Shown here: positions 42,991 through 54,007 of the stretch, in pieces | Layout: each line of letters starts with the position of its first letter | Numbering within the stretch: position 1 is the first letter of the stretch | From: Burkholderiaceae bacterium | GTDB lineage: Bacteria > Pseudomonadota > Gammaproteobacteria > Burkholderiales > Burkholderiaceae_C | Direction: 5' to 3' | Length of the DNA: 64,000 nt | Assembly: GCA_023150375.1 (NCBI GenBank) | Contig: JAKLLA010000011.1 | Location: 62,001-126,000, forward strand | Program-made: the position numbers and the translations under genes | The notes under the pieces: model-generated | The model's database searches: none | Told to the model about the DNA's origin: nothing | The model's input: the letters and a program-made list of their open reading frames with translations, nothing else

Positions 42991-44241
42991 TCAGCCGCGC
43001 AGGACACGCTCCAGTCGTGACAGGGCGTCATGCAGCTCCGGCAGGCTGCGCGCGAACGACAGTCGGGCATGGTCGGCCGTGCCGGCCTGGCCGAAGTCCC
43101 GCCCGGGGGTGAGCGCGACATGGGCGCGCTGCATCATGTCCAGGCAGAAGTCCCAGCTGTCGCGGGCATGGGCGCGGGTGTCGAACCAGACGTAGAAGGC
43201 GCCGTCGGGGTCCACCGGCACCGGCAGGTCCAGCGCACGCAGGCGCGGCACGACGAAGCGGCGCCGCTCGGCGAACTCGGCGCGGCGGCGCTCGCACTCG
43301 GCCAGGCTGTCGGGGTGGAAGCACGCCAGCGCGGCATGCTGCGCCGGGGCGCTGGCGCAGATGTACAGGTTCTGCGCCAGCTTCTCCACCGGGGCCACCA
43401 GCGCCGGCGGCAGCACCAGCCAGCCCAGGCGCCAGCCGGTCATGCCGAAGTACTTCGAGAAGCTGTTCACCACCACCAGGTCGTCGCCCAGGCCCAGTGC
43501 GCTGCGCACGGGACCCTGCTGCGGGTGGTCGTCGGCCAGGCCGAGGTAGATCTCGTCGACCACGCTGACGCCGCCGCGGCGGCGCACCGCCGCGACGATG
43601 CGCGCCAGTTCGTCGTGGGCAATGCAGGTGCCGGTCGGGTTGGACGGCGAGGCCAGCATCACGCCGCGGCTGCGCGGACCCCAGGCGGCCTCGACCGACG
43701 CGGCATCGAGCTGGAAGCGCTGCGCCGGTCCCGCCGGCAGCAGCCGGGCCTGCCCGCCGGCAGCGGTGACGAAGTGCCGGTTGCAGGGGTAGCTGGGGTC
43801 GGGCATCAGGATCTCGTCGCCCGGCTCGACCAGCGCCAGCGTGAGCAGCTGCAGCGCCGCCGAGGCGCCGGCGGTGACCACGATGCGCTCGGGCGCGACC
43901 TGCACGCCCCAGCGCGTGGCGTACCAGCCGGCGATCGCCTCGCGCAGCGCCGGCAGCCCGGTGGCCGGGGTGTACTGGGTGCGCGCGTCGGTGAGGCAGC
44001 GCCGGGCGGCCTCGACCACGCGTGGCGGGGCGGTGAAGTCGGGCTCACCGATGTTCAGGTAGAGCATCGGCTCGCCGCCCTGGGCCGGATCGCAGGCGGG
44101 GCTGCGCGCCAGGGCGTCGGCCGCCTTGGCGCATTCCATCACCCAGAAGGGCTCGATCGCATCGACACGCCGGGCCAGCCGCAGCGGATCGGCGGCTGCC
44201 GCAGCCTGAGCGGGAAGGTTCAGGTCAGGGCGCTCTCCCAC
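42991..44241 (-). CDS. Class I/II PLP aminotransferase
   Basis: A protein of up to 416 residues, fold-type I aminotransferase. Substrate and PLP motifs: 'LNIGEPDFTAPPRVVEAARR', 'TAGASAALQLLTLALVEPGD', 'PSNPTGT', and PLP lysine in 'VVNSFSKYFGMTGWRLGWLV'. The family usually begins 'RVDAIEPFWVMECAK', and GTG at 44241 gives that with AAGGG nine nt upstream inside the nusB end; no ATG is available before residue 33. Amino acid specificity cannot be told. Confidence 0.88.
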   Translation of the reverse strand: MGERPDLNLPAQAAAAADPLRLARRVDAIEPFWVMECAKAADALARSPACDPAQGGEPMLYLNIGEPDFTAPPRVVEAARRCLTDARTQYTPATGLPALREAIAGWYATRWGVQVAPERIVVTAGASAALQLLTLALVEPGDEILMPDPSYPCNRHFVTAAGGQARLLPAGPAQRFQLDAASVEAAWGPRSRGVMLASPSNPTGTCIAHDELARIVAAVRRRGGVSVVDEIYLGLADDHPQQGPVRSALGLGDDLVVVNSFSKYFGMTGWRLGWLVLPPALVAPVEKLAQNLYICASAPAQHAALACFHPDSLAECERRRAEFAERRRFVVPRLRALDLPVPVDPDGAFYVWFDTRAHARDSWDFCLDMMQRAHVALTPGRDFGQAGTADHARLSFARSLPELHDALSRLERVLRG

Positions 44242-44246
44242 GCCGC

Positions 44247-44732
44247 TCAGCCCTTGCGCGGTGCGGCGCGCCGAGCGGCCACCTCGGCGGGGCGCAGCTG
44301 CTGGGCGCAGCGGTCCAGCACGCCGTTGACGTACTTGTGGCCGTCGGTGCCGCCGAAGGCCTTGGCCAGCTCGACCGCCTCGTTGATGACCACCCGGTAG
44401 GGCACGTCCAGGCAGTGGCGCAGCTCGTAGCAGCCGATCAGCAACGCGGCGTGCTCGATGGGCGAGAGCCCGGTGACCGGACGGTCCAGGTGCGGCGTCA
44501 GCAGCGCGTCGAGCTCCGCGGCCTGGGCGATGCAGCCGTCCAGCAGCGCATCGAAGTGGGCGCTGTCGCAGAGGTTGTACTCGTCCTGTTCGCGGATGTG
44601 GGCGTTCACCACGCCGGGCTCGGCGCGGCTGACCTGCCACTCGTACAGGCCCTGCAGGGCCAGTTCGCGCGAGCGCCGCCGGGCCGATTTCGGCCGCGGC
44701 GGGCGGGCCGCGGTGGGGCTCGGCGCGTTCAT
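44247..44732 (-). CDS. nusB: Transcription antitermination factor NusB
   Basis: A 161-residue helical protein binding boxA RNA with S10 for rRNA antitermination. '[20 protein letters not shown]' and '[20 protein letters not shown]' plus '[10 protein letters not shown]' are the family signatures. The start overlaps the ribH stop by 4 bp. Confidence 0.96.
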   Translation of the reverse strand: MNAPSPTAARPPRPKSARRRSRELALQGLYEWQVSRAEPGVVNAHIREQDEYNLCDSAHFDALLDGCIAQAAELDALLTPHLDRPVTGLSPIEHAALLIGCYELRHCLDVPYRVVINEAVELAKAFGGTDGHKYVNGVLDRCAQQLRPAEVAARRAAPRKG

Positions 44733-45193
44733 GTCAGATCCCCCAGCAGGTTGGCCATCTCCACCGCCACGCGGGCGGCGTCACGCCCCTTCTCCTCGGC
44801 GCGGGCCCAGGCCTGGGCCTCGTTCTCCACCGTCAGGATGGCGTTGGCCACCGGCAGGCCGTGGTCCAGCGACACCCGCGTGACACCGGCACCACTCTCG
44901 TTGGCCACCAGCTCGAAGTGGTAGGTCTCGCCGCGGATGATGCAGCCCAGCGCGATCAGCGCGTCGTGGTCCTTCGATTCGGCCAGGGCCTGCAGCGCGA
45001 TGGGGATCTCCAGCGCGCCCGGCACGGTGACGTGGCGGATGTGCTTGCGCGCCACGCCCAGCGCCTCGAGTTCGGCGATGCAGCTGGCGGTCAGCTGCTC
45101 GGTGATGGCGGCATTGAAGCGCGCCTGCACGATGGCCACGCGCAGGTCTTCGCCATCGAGTTCGGCGGTGACGCCCTTGTCTGCACCCTGCAT
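44729..45193 (-). CDS. ribH: 6,7-dimethyl-8-ribityllumazine synthase
   Basis: A 154-residue enzyme condensing DHBP with the ribityl-aminouracil to lumazine. '[14 protein letters not shown]' , '[20 protein letters not shown]' and '[16 protein letters not shown]'-like C terminus ([13 protein letters not shown]) are conserved, with the catalytic His in GETYHF. Lies between ribBA and nusB. Confidence 0.96.
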   Translation of the reverse strand: MQGADKGVTAELDGEDLRVAIVQARFNAAITEQLTASCIAELEALGVARKHIRHVTVPGALEIPIALQALAESKDHDALIALGCIIRGETYHFELVANESGAGVTRVSLDHGLPVANAILTVENEAQAWARAEEKGRDAARVAVEMANLLGDLT

Positions 45194-45229
45194 GGGATCG
45201 GGTCCTCGGATCGGTTCGTTCGCGGATGC

Positions 45230-46327
<1,098 letters not shown>

Positions 46328-46352
46328 CCGCGGATTGTAGGCGGGCGGTCCG

Positions 46353-47570
46353 TCAGGTCGGTGTGGCGGGGTCGTCCCCGGCGGCGTCCGGGCGCCAGCG
46401 GGCCAGGCGCCCTTGTGGGCGGGCCAGCAGGCGCAGGTCCTCGCCGACGCGGTCGAGGCGGTGGAAGGTCAGCCGCGGCGCGTCGGCCAGCTGCGCGGGT
46501 GGGCCGAAGTCGACCAGGCCACGGCCCTGGCCGAGCAGCGTGGGGGCCAGGTAGAGCAGCCACTCGTCGACCAGGTCGGCGGCCAGCAGGGCGCCGTTGA
46601 GCGTGCGCCCGGCCTCGACGTGCAGCTCGTTCACCCCGTGCCGTGCCAGGTCGGTCAGCACCGCGGCCAGGTCCACCCGGCCCGCCGGCCCGTCCGGGCC
46701 GGGCTGCGCGACCGCCTGGATGCGCCCGGGGTCCAGGGCGTTCAGCCGCGGCAGGGCGGCGGCATCGGCGGTGTAGATGCGCACTTCGCCGGGCGGCTGC
46801 AGCAGGCGGGCCTCGGCGCTCACCGTGCCGCGGCTGTCGAGCAGCACGCGCAGGGGCTGGCGCGGCGCCGGCACCAGCCGCACGTCCAGGCGCGGGTCGT
46901 CGTCGCGCAGCGTGCCGCGGCCGGTCAGCACCGCCCCGGCGCGCAGCCGCCAGGCATGGCCGTCGGCGCGCGCGGCCGCGCCGGTGATCCACTGGCTGCG
47001 CCCGTCGGGCAGGGCGGTGAAGCCGTCCAGGCTGGCGGCCACCTTCACGCGCACCCAGGGTCGCTGGCGCTGCACGCGCGAGAAGAAGCCCAGGTTCTGC
47101 TCCAGTGCCCGGGCCGCGCCCAGGCCGAGCTCGACCTGCACCCCGGCGGCGGCCAGCCGCGCCAGTCCCTGGCCGGCGACCTGTGGATAGGGGTCGCAAA
47201 GGGCCGCCACCACCCGGCCGATGCCGGCGTCCCGCAGCGCGTCGGCGCAGGGCGGCGTGCGGCCGTGGTGCGCGCAGGGCTCGAGGCTCACGTAGGCGGT
47301 GGCGCCGCGCAGGGCGGCCTCGCCTGCTGCGGCCCGGGCGGCTCGCAGGGCCATCACCTCGGCATGCGGGCCGCCGGCGCGCTGGGTGTGCCCCTCGCCC
47401 AGCACACGGCCGTCGGGCGCGGCGATCACGCAGCCCACGCGGGGGTTGGGCTCGGTCAGGCCGATCGCCTGGTCGGCCAGGTCCAGCGCGCGCGTCATGT
47501 GGGCCACATCGGCGGCGCGGTAGGCGGCAGGGTCGCGGCAGACCGGGAAGTTCGGCGGGGCGGAGGTCAT
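46353..47570 (-). CDS. ribD: Bifunctional riboflavin deaminase/reductase RibD
   Basis: A 405-residue enzyme: N-terminal zinc deaminase (GGPHAEVMAL and SLEPCAHHGRTPPC bind zinc) and C-terminal reductase (from about 160, 'VRVKVAASLDGFTALPDGRS', 'VEAGRTLNGALL'). Catalyses the second and third steps from GTP to riboflavin. ATG 47570 (MTSAPPNF) was preferred to an ATG 54 nt upstream. The usual ribE (riboflavin synthase) between ribD and ribBA is missing; only 25 bp lie between the two genes. Confidence 0.95.
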   Translation of the reverse strand: MTSAPPNFPVCRDPAAYRAADVAHMTRALDLADQAIGLTEPNPRVGCVIAAPDGRVLGEGHTQRAGGPHAEVMALRAARAAAGEAALRGATAYVSLEPCAHHGRTPPCADALRDAGIGRVVAALCDPYPQVAGQGLARLAAAGVQVELGLGAARALEQNLGFFSRVQRQRPWVRVKVAASLDGFTALPDGRSQWITGAAARADGHAWRLRAGAVLTGRGTLRDDDPRLDVRLVPAPRQPLRVLLDSRGTVSAEARLLQPPGEVRIYTADAAALPRLNALDPGRIQAVAQPGPDGPAGRVDLAAVLTDLARHGVNELHVEAGRTLNGALLAADLVDEWLLYLAPTLLGQGRGLVDFGPPAQLADAPRLTFHRLDRVGEDLRLLARPQGRLARWRPDAAGDDPATPT

Positions 47571-47670
47571 GGGCGGTGGGCTCGACGTGCGGCCGCTCGC
47601 GGGCCGCCGGGGGTGGGGCTGCATTGTCGTCGCGGCGACCCCGGCCGGGCGCCGGGGCCGCCCGGCGGCT

Positions 47671-48888
47671 TCAGGGCTGGTGCGCCCAGGTGCTGTCGTC
47701 CACCGGGTCGCCTGCGTCGAGGCCGCCGCCGGGGTCGCGCGGGCAGGCGGCGTCGGCCGGCACGACGAGGAAGTTCTGGTCGCCCAGCGGCGTGCGCACG
47801 TCGACCTGGCGGGCCGGATGCTCGGCCGCGTCGATGCGACCGTTGCCGTCGTGGTCGGCGCTGTAGCGGCAGACGCGATAGGCGTCGCGGCCTTCGGCGG
47901 CGATCGTCCAGCCGCGTGGCTGCAGTTCGAGGCGGCCGCTCCAGCGCGGCGGGTTGCCGGCGGGCTGCACCACGCAGAGCCAGCGCACCACGCTCTGCAG
48001 CGTGGCCGCGGGCGGCACGCCGGCCGGGGCGTCGTCGGTGCACTCCCAGGCCGGCTCGGGGTGGCCGCGGCTGTCGAGCTGCAGCCGCAGGTCGAGGTCC
48101 ATCGCCAGGCCCAGCGGCTGCTCCGGATCGGGCAGGTCGGGCGGCGGGTGGGCGGTGGCGAAGCGCACCACGCCGCCGACCAGCAGACCCGACAGGGCCT
48201 CGCAGTCGCCCAGGTCGGCGGCGGTCAGGGCGTCCACTGCCAGGCCGGCCGGTGTGCGGCAGCGCTGGCGCACCTCGGCGCTGACGGCGTCGACGATCCA
48301 GGCGCGTGTGCCGCCGGCATCGGGCTTGAGCAGCACCCGACCGTCGGGCAGGGTGCGGGCGTCGGGCGGCAGCAGCGGATGGCGGCCGAAGGCGCCGCCG
48401 GGGCGGCCGTCGTCCCGGCGCAGCAGCAGTGCGCCCACCAGCACCGGATCGACGGCGGCGATCAGGCCTGGCAGGACGAACTGGCGCGCCTGGCCGTGGC
48501 GGTCGCTCCAGGCCACCTGCAGGCGCAGCGCCTTGAGGGGCAGGTCCGGGTGCGTGTCGACCTGCTGCGCCAGCGTGAACGGACCCGGTTCGGCCACGCC
48601 GGGCCATTCGGCGGCCGGGCGGGTGGCGATCGCGGCCCAGCTGTCGGCCCCCTGCAGGCGGCGGTAGCTGCGCAGGCGCTCCATTTCCTGCTCGGCCAGG
48701 CGCAGGGCCACGGCGCGCTGGCGCGCCAGCTCGCTGCCCAGGCGCAGCTGGCCGTGCAGGCGCAGCAGCGCCGCGCTGCCCAGCCCCAGCAGGGCGACGG
48801 CTACCAGCAGCTCGATCAGCCCGGCGCCCCGGCGTGCGCGACGGGGGCGAGGGGCGCGACGATGCGGGGCGGGGTCGGCCGGTCTCAT
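47671..48888 (-). CDS. pilV: Type IV pilus minor pilin-like protein (PilV type)
   Basis: A 405-residue prepilin-like protein with a 20-residue basic leader then RGAGLIELLVAVALLGLG, i.e. cleavage after G with Glu at +5. It is much longer than usual PilV (about 150-200), with a large C-terminal region that has an EF-hand-like 'DHDGNGRIDAAEHP'. Last gene in the minor pilin run; overlaps the PilX-like gene by 4 bp. PilV role inferred from order and leader. Confidence 0.75.
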   Translation of the reverse strand: MRPADPAPHRRAPRPRRARRGAGLIELLVAVALLGLGSAALLRLHGQLRLGSELARQRAVALRLAEQEMERLRSYRRLQGADSWAAIATRPAAEWPGVAEPGPFTLAQQVDTHPDLPLKALRLQVAWSDRHGQARQFVLPGLIAAVDPVLVGALLLRRDDGRPGGAFGRHPLLPPDARTLPDGRVLLKPDAGGTRAWIVDAVSAEVRQRCRTPAGLAVDALTAADLGDCEALSGLLVGGVVRFATAHPPPDLPDPEQPLGLAMDLDLRLQLDSRGHPEPAWECTDDAPAGVPPAATLQSVVRWLCVVQPAGNPPRWSGRLELQPRGWTIAAEGRDAYRVCRYSADHDGNGRIDAAEHPARQVDVRTPLGDQNFLVVPADAACPRDPGGGLDAGDPVDDSTWAHQP

Positions 48889-50141
48889 CGGTTGTCGAAG
48901 TCCTGCCAGCTGCCGGGCACCGGCAGGTACAGGCCGGGCAGGTCGCGCAGGCGCAGCAGCACGCTGCGGTCGTGCCGCAGCCACAGCGGTCCGGCCAGCC
49001 GGGCGTCCCCCAGGCTGATCGCCGCACCCTGCAGCCCGGCCGACGCGCCGGCGCTGGCCTGCCAGTCGATCGCATCGGCGATCAGCAGCCCGTGCAGCTG
49101 CAGAGCGCCGGCCAGGCGGGCCTGGCCACGCACCCGCAGCAGCAGCGGCCGCTGCGCATCGCCCCATTGCGCCGGGCCGGTGAGCTGCAGGTCGCCGTCC
49201 AGCCAGAGGCTGCGCCGTCCCTGGGCCAGCGCCGCCTCCACGGCCGTGCCGTCACAGCCGCTGCGGCAGTCCAGGCGCTGCCAGCCCGGCAGGCCGGCCA
49301 CCGTGTCGGCCGCCAGGCCGAACAGGCGGCGCAGCTGCGCATCGGCCGACCCCGCGAGGCTGGGGTCCTGCGCCACCCAGGTCTGTGCGGCGGGGCGACC
49401 GGGCGGCCCGAGCAGGCGGGTCCGGGGGTCGAGCGTGACCGCCGCGCCGGCCTGCAGCACGAGGCCGCCGCCGGCCGGATCCTCATGCTGCAGGGTGACG
49501 CCGTCTTCCACCGTCACCCTGCCGCCGGCCTGCAGCGCCGCGCCGGGCAGGTGCAGCAAGGCGCCCAGCGGCTGCAGCAGCTGGCGCAGCGTGACGCGGG
49601 CATCCGGCGCAGCGTCACCGCCGCAGTCGCGGCCGACGCTGCTGCAGCCGGTCACGCTCAGGCGCAGGCTGCCGGGCCGCGGACCCGGCGCCAGGGACAG
49701 GGCGAAGGCCGGCCGGTCGCCGGGAGAGGTGGCCGGGTCGGGCGCGCTCGAGACCGCCGCGCCGGCGGCCGGGCAGAGGCATTGCCAGCCCTGGCCGTCG
49801 TGCACGCAGGCCGGCCGGACGGCGGCCGCGCGGAGCTCGCCCGTGGCCGGGTCGAGGTCGAGCCAGCGTTCGCGCAGGCTGGTCGGCGTGCTGCCCGGTG
49901 TCGGCGCGACCGGCTCGCAGCCGGCGTCGAGCGGCCCCGGATGGTTCAGGCGCACCAGCAGCCAGTCGCGGCCGGCTTCCGCCGCGTGCAGCGCCAGCGC
50001 GCTGCGCAGTTGCAGGGCGGCGCTGCGCTGCTCGAAGATCAGCGCGCGGTGGCTGTAGAGCAGGGCCAGCGCCAGCCCGGCCAGCAGCACCAGCAGCAGC
50101 GCGAGCATGCTGCCGCCCGCTTCAGCCCGGCGGGCAGGCAC
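48885..50141 (-). CDS. pilX: Type IV pilus minor pilin-like protein (PilX type)
   Basis: Up to 418 residues. The N terminus 'RRAEAGGSMLALLLVLLAGL' then 'ALALLYSHRALIFEQRSAAL' gives a hydrophobic helix with a PilX-like organisation but no Glu at +5, as is common in PilX. The body is Gly/Leu rich with several Cys pairs. Start unclear: GTG 50141 keeps a short basic leader, ATG 50108 begins at the helix. Overlaps pilW by 20 bp if the GTG is right, and pilV by 4 bp. Confidence 0.68.
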   Translation of the reverse strand: MPARRAEAGGSMLALLLVLLAGLALALLYSHRALIFEQRSAALQLRSALALHAAEAGRDWLLVRLNHPGPLDAGCEPVAPTPGSTPTSLRERWLDLDPATGELRAAAVRPACVHDGQGWQCLCPAAGAAVSSAPDPATSPGDRPAFALSLAPGPRPGSLRLSVTGCSSVGRDCGGDAAPDARVTLRQLLQPLGALLHLPGAALQAGGRVTVEDGVTLQHEDPAGGGLVLQAGAAVTLDPRTRLLGPPGRPAAQTWVAQDPSLAGSADAQLRRLFGLAADTVAGLPGWQRLDCRSGCDGTAVEAALAQGRRSLWLDGDLQLTGPAQWGDAQRPLLLRVRGQARLAGALQLHGLLIADAIDWQASAGASAGLQGAAISLGDARLAGPLWLRHDRSVLLRLRDLPGLYLPVPGSWQDFDNR

Positions 50142-50862
50142 CTTGCAGCTCCTCGTTGCGCAGGCGCAGGCGGTGGCCCAGGCTGCGGCGCAGCCCGGGC
50201 TCGCGCGGATCGCCGGCCTCGATCCAGATGCTGACCTGGCGCAGCCACAAGCGGGGCGGGCAGTCCGCATCGTCGGGATCGTCGCAGCGCGGCAGCGGGC
50301 AGTGCGCGAGCAGGTCGATGGCCTGGGCCTCGTGGCGCAGCACCAGGGCGGTGACGCGCAGCTGGGCCGGATCGGTCAGGGCCTGCCACTGGTCGCCCTG
50401 GCCGGGCGCAACGGCACTGCCCGCGACGCGCCACTCCAGTGCCCCGCTGCCGGGGTTCAGGCGCAGTCCGAAGTGTTCGTTGGCGTCGGCCCGGTCGTTC
50501 TCGACCGCATCCCGGCTGTAGGCATGGCCGACCGCGCTGCCGCTTTCGCCCGCGGCCGGGTACAGGCCGCGGTAGGGGTTCGGCGCCGGTGCCGGCGCCG
50601 CCGGGTCGCCGCTCCAGACGCCGCGCTCGGCCTGGCCCCAGTGGCCGGCGCGGCGCAGATCGCGGGCGAGCAGGTCGACCACCGCGCGCAACTCCTGGCC
50701 GAGGCGGGCTTCGGCCAGCAGGCGGCGCTGCTCGCCCAGGTGCTCGACCACCCAGGCGCCGATCCCCGCCACCAGTAGCAGGCCGAAGGCCAGCGCCAGC
50801 ATCGTCTCGACCAGGCTGAAGCCCTGGCCTTGCCGGGGCCGAAGGGGGAGGGTGCGTCTCAC
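50122..50862 (-). CDS. pilW: Type IV pilus minor pilin PilW
   Basis: A 246-residue prepilin with the canonical class III site 'GQGFSLVETMLALAFGLLLV' (cut G/F, Glu at +5). PilW family content follows, with 'DLLARDLRRAGHWGQ' and conserved Cys in the C-terminal half. Overlaps the pilE-like gene by 4 bp and sits in the fimT-pilE-pilW-pilX-pilV run. Confidence 0.85.
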   Translation of the reverse strand: MRRTLPLRPRQGQGFSLVETMLALAFGLLLVAGIGAWVVEHLGEQRRLLAEARLGQELRAVVDLLARDLRRAGHWGQAERGVWSGDPAAPAPAPNPYRGLYPAAGESGSAVGHAYSRDAVENDRADANEHFGLRLNPGSGALEWRVAGSAVAPGQGDQWQALTDPAQLRVTALVLRHEAQAIDLLAHCPLPRCDDPDDADCPPRLWLRQVSIWIEAGDPREPGLRRSLGHRLRLRNEELQGACPPG

Positions 50863-51344
50863 GGCTGGTTCCAGCAGCGGCGGTTGGCCGCGGCATCGTT
50901 GTCGAAGGCGTCGCTGGGGCCGGAGCTGTGGCGGATCACGCCGCCTTGCACCTGCACGCGCAGGAAGGTGCAGGGGCTGTCGGCGCGCTGGTCGCCCAGG
51001 GCCTGGGCGGTGGCGCTGTAGGCGCTGGTTTCGCTGCCCGTCGCAGTGGCCGTGGCCAGGCGGTAGTGGCCGCCGGGCGTGGTGTCGGCCAGCCCCAGTC
51101 CGCCGTGGCCGAGCGTGCCGGTGTAGGTCGGCTGTTCGGCACGGCGGCGCTCCTGGGCCTGCTGGATCGTCGCCAATGCGGTGAGGGCCTCGGCGCGACG
51201 CAGGCGGCGCAGCTGCTGCTGGTAGGACGGCAGTGCGAGGGTGGCCAGGATCGCGAGCAGCAGCACGACCGACAGCAGCTCGACGGTGGTGAAGGCGCGT
51301 CGGCGGCTCCGGCGGCCGGTCGCGCAGGCGGGCTTGTTCAGCAT
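50859..51344 (-). CDS. PilE-like minor pilin
   Basis: A 161-residue type IV pilin-like protein: 'RRRAFTTVELLSVVLLLAIL' followed by 'ATLALPSYQQQLRRLRRAEA'. The -1 residue of the processing site is Ala, not the usual Gly, while Glu +5 is kept. A disulfide-type C terminus with two Cys (CTFLRVQVQGG..RRCWNQP) is present. Start ATG 51344 is close behind fimT. Likely the minor PilE of the primer complex. Confidence 0.85.
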   Translation of the reverse strand: MLNKPACATGRRSRRRAFTTVELLSVVLLLAILATLALPSYQQQLRRLRRAEALTALATIQQAQERRRAEQPTYTGTLGHGGLGLADTTPGGHYRLATATATGSETSAYSATAQALGDQRADSPCTFLRVQVQGGVIRHSSGPSDAFDNDAAANRRCWNQP

Positions 51345-51949
51345 GGCGGTACCCCGCCGATCGAGGCGCCGGGCGTGCAGACGCGCACCCGCCCGAGCAG
51401 GTTGACCACGTGGCGCAGGCGCTGGCCGTCCATCGTGCTCAGCTCCCAGCTGCCGGTGGGCGTCAGGGTGCCCTGGCGCGGATCCAGGCGCATCGAGGCC
51501 ACGTTGGCCTGCACGCCGACGCGGCTGTCCGCGGGCAGCCAGACCTGGCGCAGGGGCTCGCTGCCGTTGTCGCAGGCCACCGGCTCGGCCGGGTCGCCGC
51601 TGGGGCGGCAGCTGCCGGCCGCGCCGGCATGCAGCACCCAGCCGCTGCCGGCGGCCGACTGCAGCCAGCTGATGCGCAGCGCCTCGTGACGGGCCACCGC
51701 ACTGGCGCGCAGCCATTGCAGGTCGGCGAGCAGCTGGGCCGAGTGGCCGAGCAGGTGACGGCGCAGCAGGAAGCCCTGGAAGGACGGCAGTCCCGCGACC
51801 AGCAGCGCGGCGAGCAGGCTGCCGACCACCAACAGTTCGAGCAGCGTCAGTCCCCGGGCCGTGCGAGGGCACTTGCGGTCGCGAGCCGGTCGGCGGCCGG
51901 TCGGCCGCAGGGGATCGGGCTGCAGGTGCAGGAACGGGCGCGCGGTCAT
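51338..51949 (-). CDS. fimT: Minor pilin FimT/GspH-like
   Basis: A 203-residue prepilin with a 33-residue leader ending ARG then LTLLELLVVGSLLAALLVAG (G/L cut, Glu +5). The C-terminal segment ends with 'RVRVCTPGASIGG', a Cys signature of FimT. First gene of the minor-pilin operon. FimT-like proteins have been tied to DNA uptake in some species. Confidence 0.85.
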   Translation of the reverse strand: MTARPFLHLQPDPLRPTGRRPARDRKCPRTARGLTLLELLVVGSLLAALLVAGLPSFQGFLLRRHLLGHSAQLLADLQWLRASAVARHEALRISWLQSAAGSGWVLHAGAAGSCRPSGDPAEPVACDNGSEPLRQVWLPADSRVGVQANVASMRLDPRQGTLTPTGSWELSTMDGQRLRHVVNLLGRVRVCTPGASIGGVPPC

Positions 51950-52026
51950 GACGTCGACGGGCGGGCTCGAAGGGCCCTGCCAGTCTAGGCAGACGCGCGC
52001 CGGTCGGCTGTCCCCACGAAGGGGGA

Positions 52027-52470
52027 TCAGATCTCCTGGATCAGCCGGCTGAAGGCGTCGACGTCCTCGAACTCGCGGTATACCGAGGCGAAGCGCACGT
52101 AGGCCACCTTGTCGAGGCGGGCCAGCTCGCGCATCACCAGCTCGCCGATGCCGGTGGTGGAGACCTCGCTGGCACCGCTGGAGTACAGCTGGGCCTCGAT
52201 GCGCGCCAGCGCCGCGTCGATCAGGTCGACGCTGACGTGGCGTTTGCGCAGCGCCAGCATCATCGAGGCACGCAGCTTCTCGCGGCTGAACTCGACGCGT
52301 TCGCCGTTCTTCTTCACCACCATCGGCATGCTCAGCTCGGCGCGCTCGTAGGTGGTGAAGCGCTTGTCGCAGGCGCTGCAGCGACGCCGCCGGCGGATCG
52401 AGTCGCCCTCGTCGGAGGCGCGGGTCTCGACGACGGCGGTGTCGGCGTGGCCGCAGTAGGGGCAGCGCAT
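52027..52470 (-). CDS. nrdR: Transcriptional repressor NrdR
   Basis: A 147-residue repressor of ribonucleotide reductase genes. N-terminal zinc ribbon with CPYC and '[17 protein letters not shown]', then the ATP-cone '[20 protein letters not shown]'. Length and content are canonical. 42 bp downstream of glyA, the common glyA-nrdR pairing. Confidence 0.97.
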   Translation of the reverse strand: MRCPYCGHADTAVVETRASDEGDSIRRRRRCSACDKRFTTYERAELSMPMVVKKNGERVEFSREKLRASMMLALRKRHVSVDLIDAALARIEAQLYSSGASEVSTTGIGELVMRELARLDKVAYVRFASVYREFEDVDAFSRLIQEI

Positions 52471-52512
52471 GGCGTCAGCGAGGCCGGCGCGGACGCCGGC
52501 ACGGGGTGGGGG

Positions 52513-53763
52513 TCACTGGTAGACCGGGAAGTCGCGCGTGAGTTGCGCCACCTGTGCCTTGACACGCTCGATCACGGCCTCGTCGTGGGGCGCGTCCAGC
52601 ACGTCGGCGATCAGGTTGGCGACCTGGCGGGCCTGCTCTTCCTTGAATCCGCGCGTGGTGAAGGCCGGGCTGCCCAGACGGATGCCGCTGGTGACCATCG
52701 GCTTCTGCGGGTCGTTGGGGATGCCGTTCTTGTTGCAGGTCATGTGGGCACGGCCCAGCAGCGCCTCGGCTTCCTTGCCGGTCAGGCCCTTGGGACGCAG
52801 GTCGACCAGCATCACATGGCTTTCGGTGCGGCCGCTGACGATGCGCAGGCCGCGTGCGATCAGCGTTTCGGCCATCGCCGCGGCGTTCTTCACCACCTGC
52901 TCCTGGTAGGCCTTGAACGCGGGCTGCAGCGCTTCCTGGAAGGCCACCGCCTTGGCAGCGATCACGTGCATCAGCGGGCCGCCCTGGATGCCGGGGAAGA
53001 TCGCGGAGTTGATCTTCTTGGCGATTTCTTCGCCGCGCATCAGGATCAGCCCGCCACGCGGGCCACGCAGCGTCTTGTGCGTGGTGGTGGTGACGACGTC
53101 GGCATGCGGCACCGGGTTCGGATAGACGCCGGCGGCGATCAGGCCGGCGTAGTGCGCCATGTCCACCATGAAGTACGCGCCCACCGCCTTGGCCACGCGG
53201 GCGAAGCGCTCGAAGTCGATGCGCAGCGCAAACGCCGAGGCGCCGGCGATGATCAGCCTGGGCTTGTGCTCGTGGGCCAGGCGCTCCATCGCGTCGTAGT
53301 CGATGTCTTCCTGCGCGTTCAGGCCGTAGGAGACGACCTTGAACCACTTGCCCGACATGTTCAGCGGCATGCCGTGGGTCAGGTGGCCGCCTTCGGCCAG
53401 GCTCAGGCCCATGATGGTGTCGCCGGGCTGCAGCAGACCGAAGAACACTGCCTGGTTGGCCTGCGAGCCGGAGTTCGGCTGCACGTTGGCGAACTCGGCG
53501 CCGAAGAGCTGCTTGGCGCGGTCGATGGCGAGCTGCTCGACCACGTCGACATGCTCGCAGCCGCCGTAGTAGCGCTTGCCGGGGTAGCCCTCGGCGTACT
53601 TGTTGGTGAGCTGCGAGCCCTGCGCGGCCATCACGGCCGGGCTGGTGTAGTTCTCGCTGGCGATCAGCTCGATGTGCTCTTCCTGGCGACGCACCTCGGC
53701 GTCGATGGCGGCGGTGATCTCGGGATCGATGGCGGCCAGGGTGTGGGTGGCGCGTTCGAACAT
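52513..53763 (-). CDS. glyA: Serine hydroxymethyltransferase
   Basis: A 416-residue PLP enzyme converting serine and THF to glycine and methylene-THF. '[20 protein letters not shown]' and PLP lysine in '[19 protein letters not shown]' are diagnostic. ATG 53763 (MFERATHT) is the usual start; the 55 extra upstream codons are not conserved. About 240 bp of upstream sequence to the lytic transglycosylase gene shows an AT-richer patch (gagtttaacc) but no riboswitch I can identify. Confidence 0.97.
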   Translation of the reverse strand: MFERATHTLAAIDPEITAAIDAEVRRQEEHIELIASENYTSPAVMAAQGSQLTNKYAEGYPGKRYYGGCEHVDVVEQLAIDRAKQLFGAEFANVQPNSGSQANQAVFFGLLQPGDTIMGLSLAEGGHLTHGMPLNMSGKWFKVVSYGLNAQEDIDYDAMERLAHEHKPRLIIAGASAFALRIDFERFARVAKAVGAYFMVDMAHYAGLIAAGVYPNPVPHADVVTTTTHKTLRGPRGGLILMRGEEIAKKINSAIFPGIQGGPLMHVIAAKAVAFQEALQPAFKAYQEQVVKNAAAMAETLIARGLRIVSGRTESHVMLVDLRPKGLTGKEAEALLGRAHMTCNKNGIPNDPQKPMVTSGIRLGSPAFTTRGFKEEQARQVANLIADVLDAPHDEAVIERVKAQVAQLTRDFPVYQ

Positions 53764-54007
53764 GGGCAGGGTTCCTGTCGAGGATTGCTGGACCCCGGCC
53801 GGTGTCCCGCACGCCGCGCGCGAGGCGCGGCGCAGGAACCCATCGGACAGGGCGGCCCAGGCGCACGGCGACGAAACGCCGCGATCCAGACCGATCACCG
53901 GCGGCCGCGCTCCCTGGTGGTCCCCCACCTCAGGCAGCCCGGGTGGCCGCCCTCGAGCGCCAGTTGCGCAGCGCCGCGGAGTTTAACCGCTGACTGCGCC
54001 GAGGGCC

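Noticed and set aside
53764-54007. Possible glycine or folate riboswitch upstream of glyA
   Set aside because: I could not place the conserved core of any known riboswitch in this stretch.
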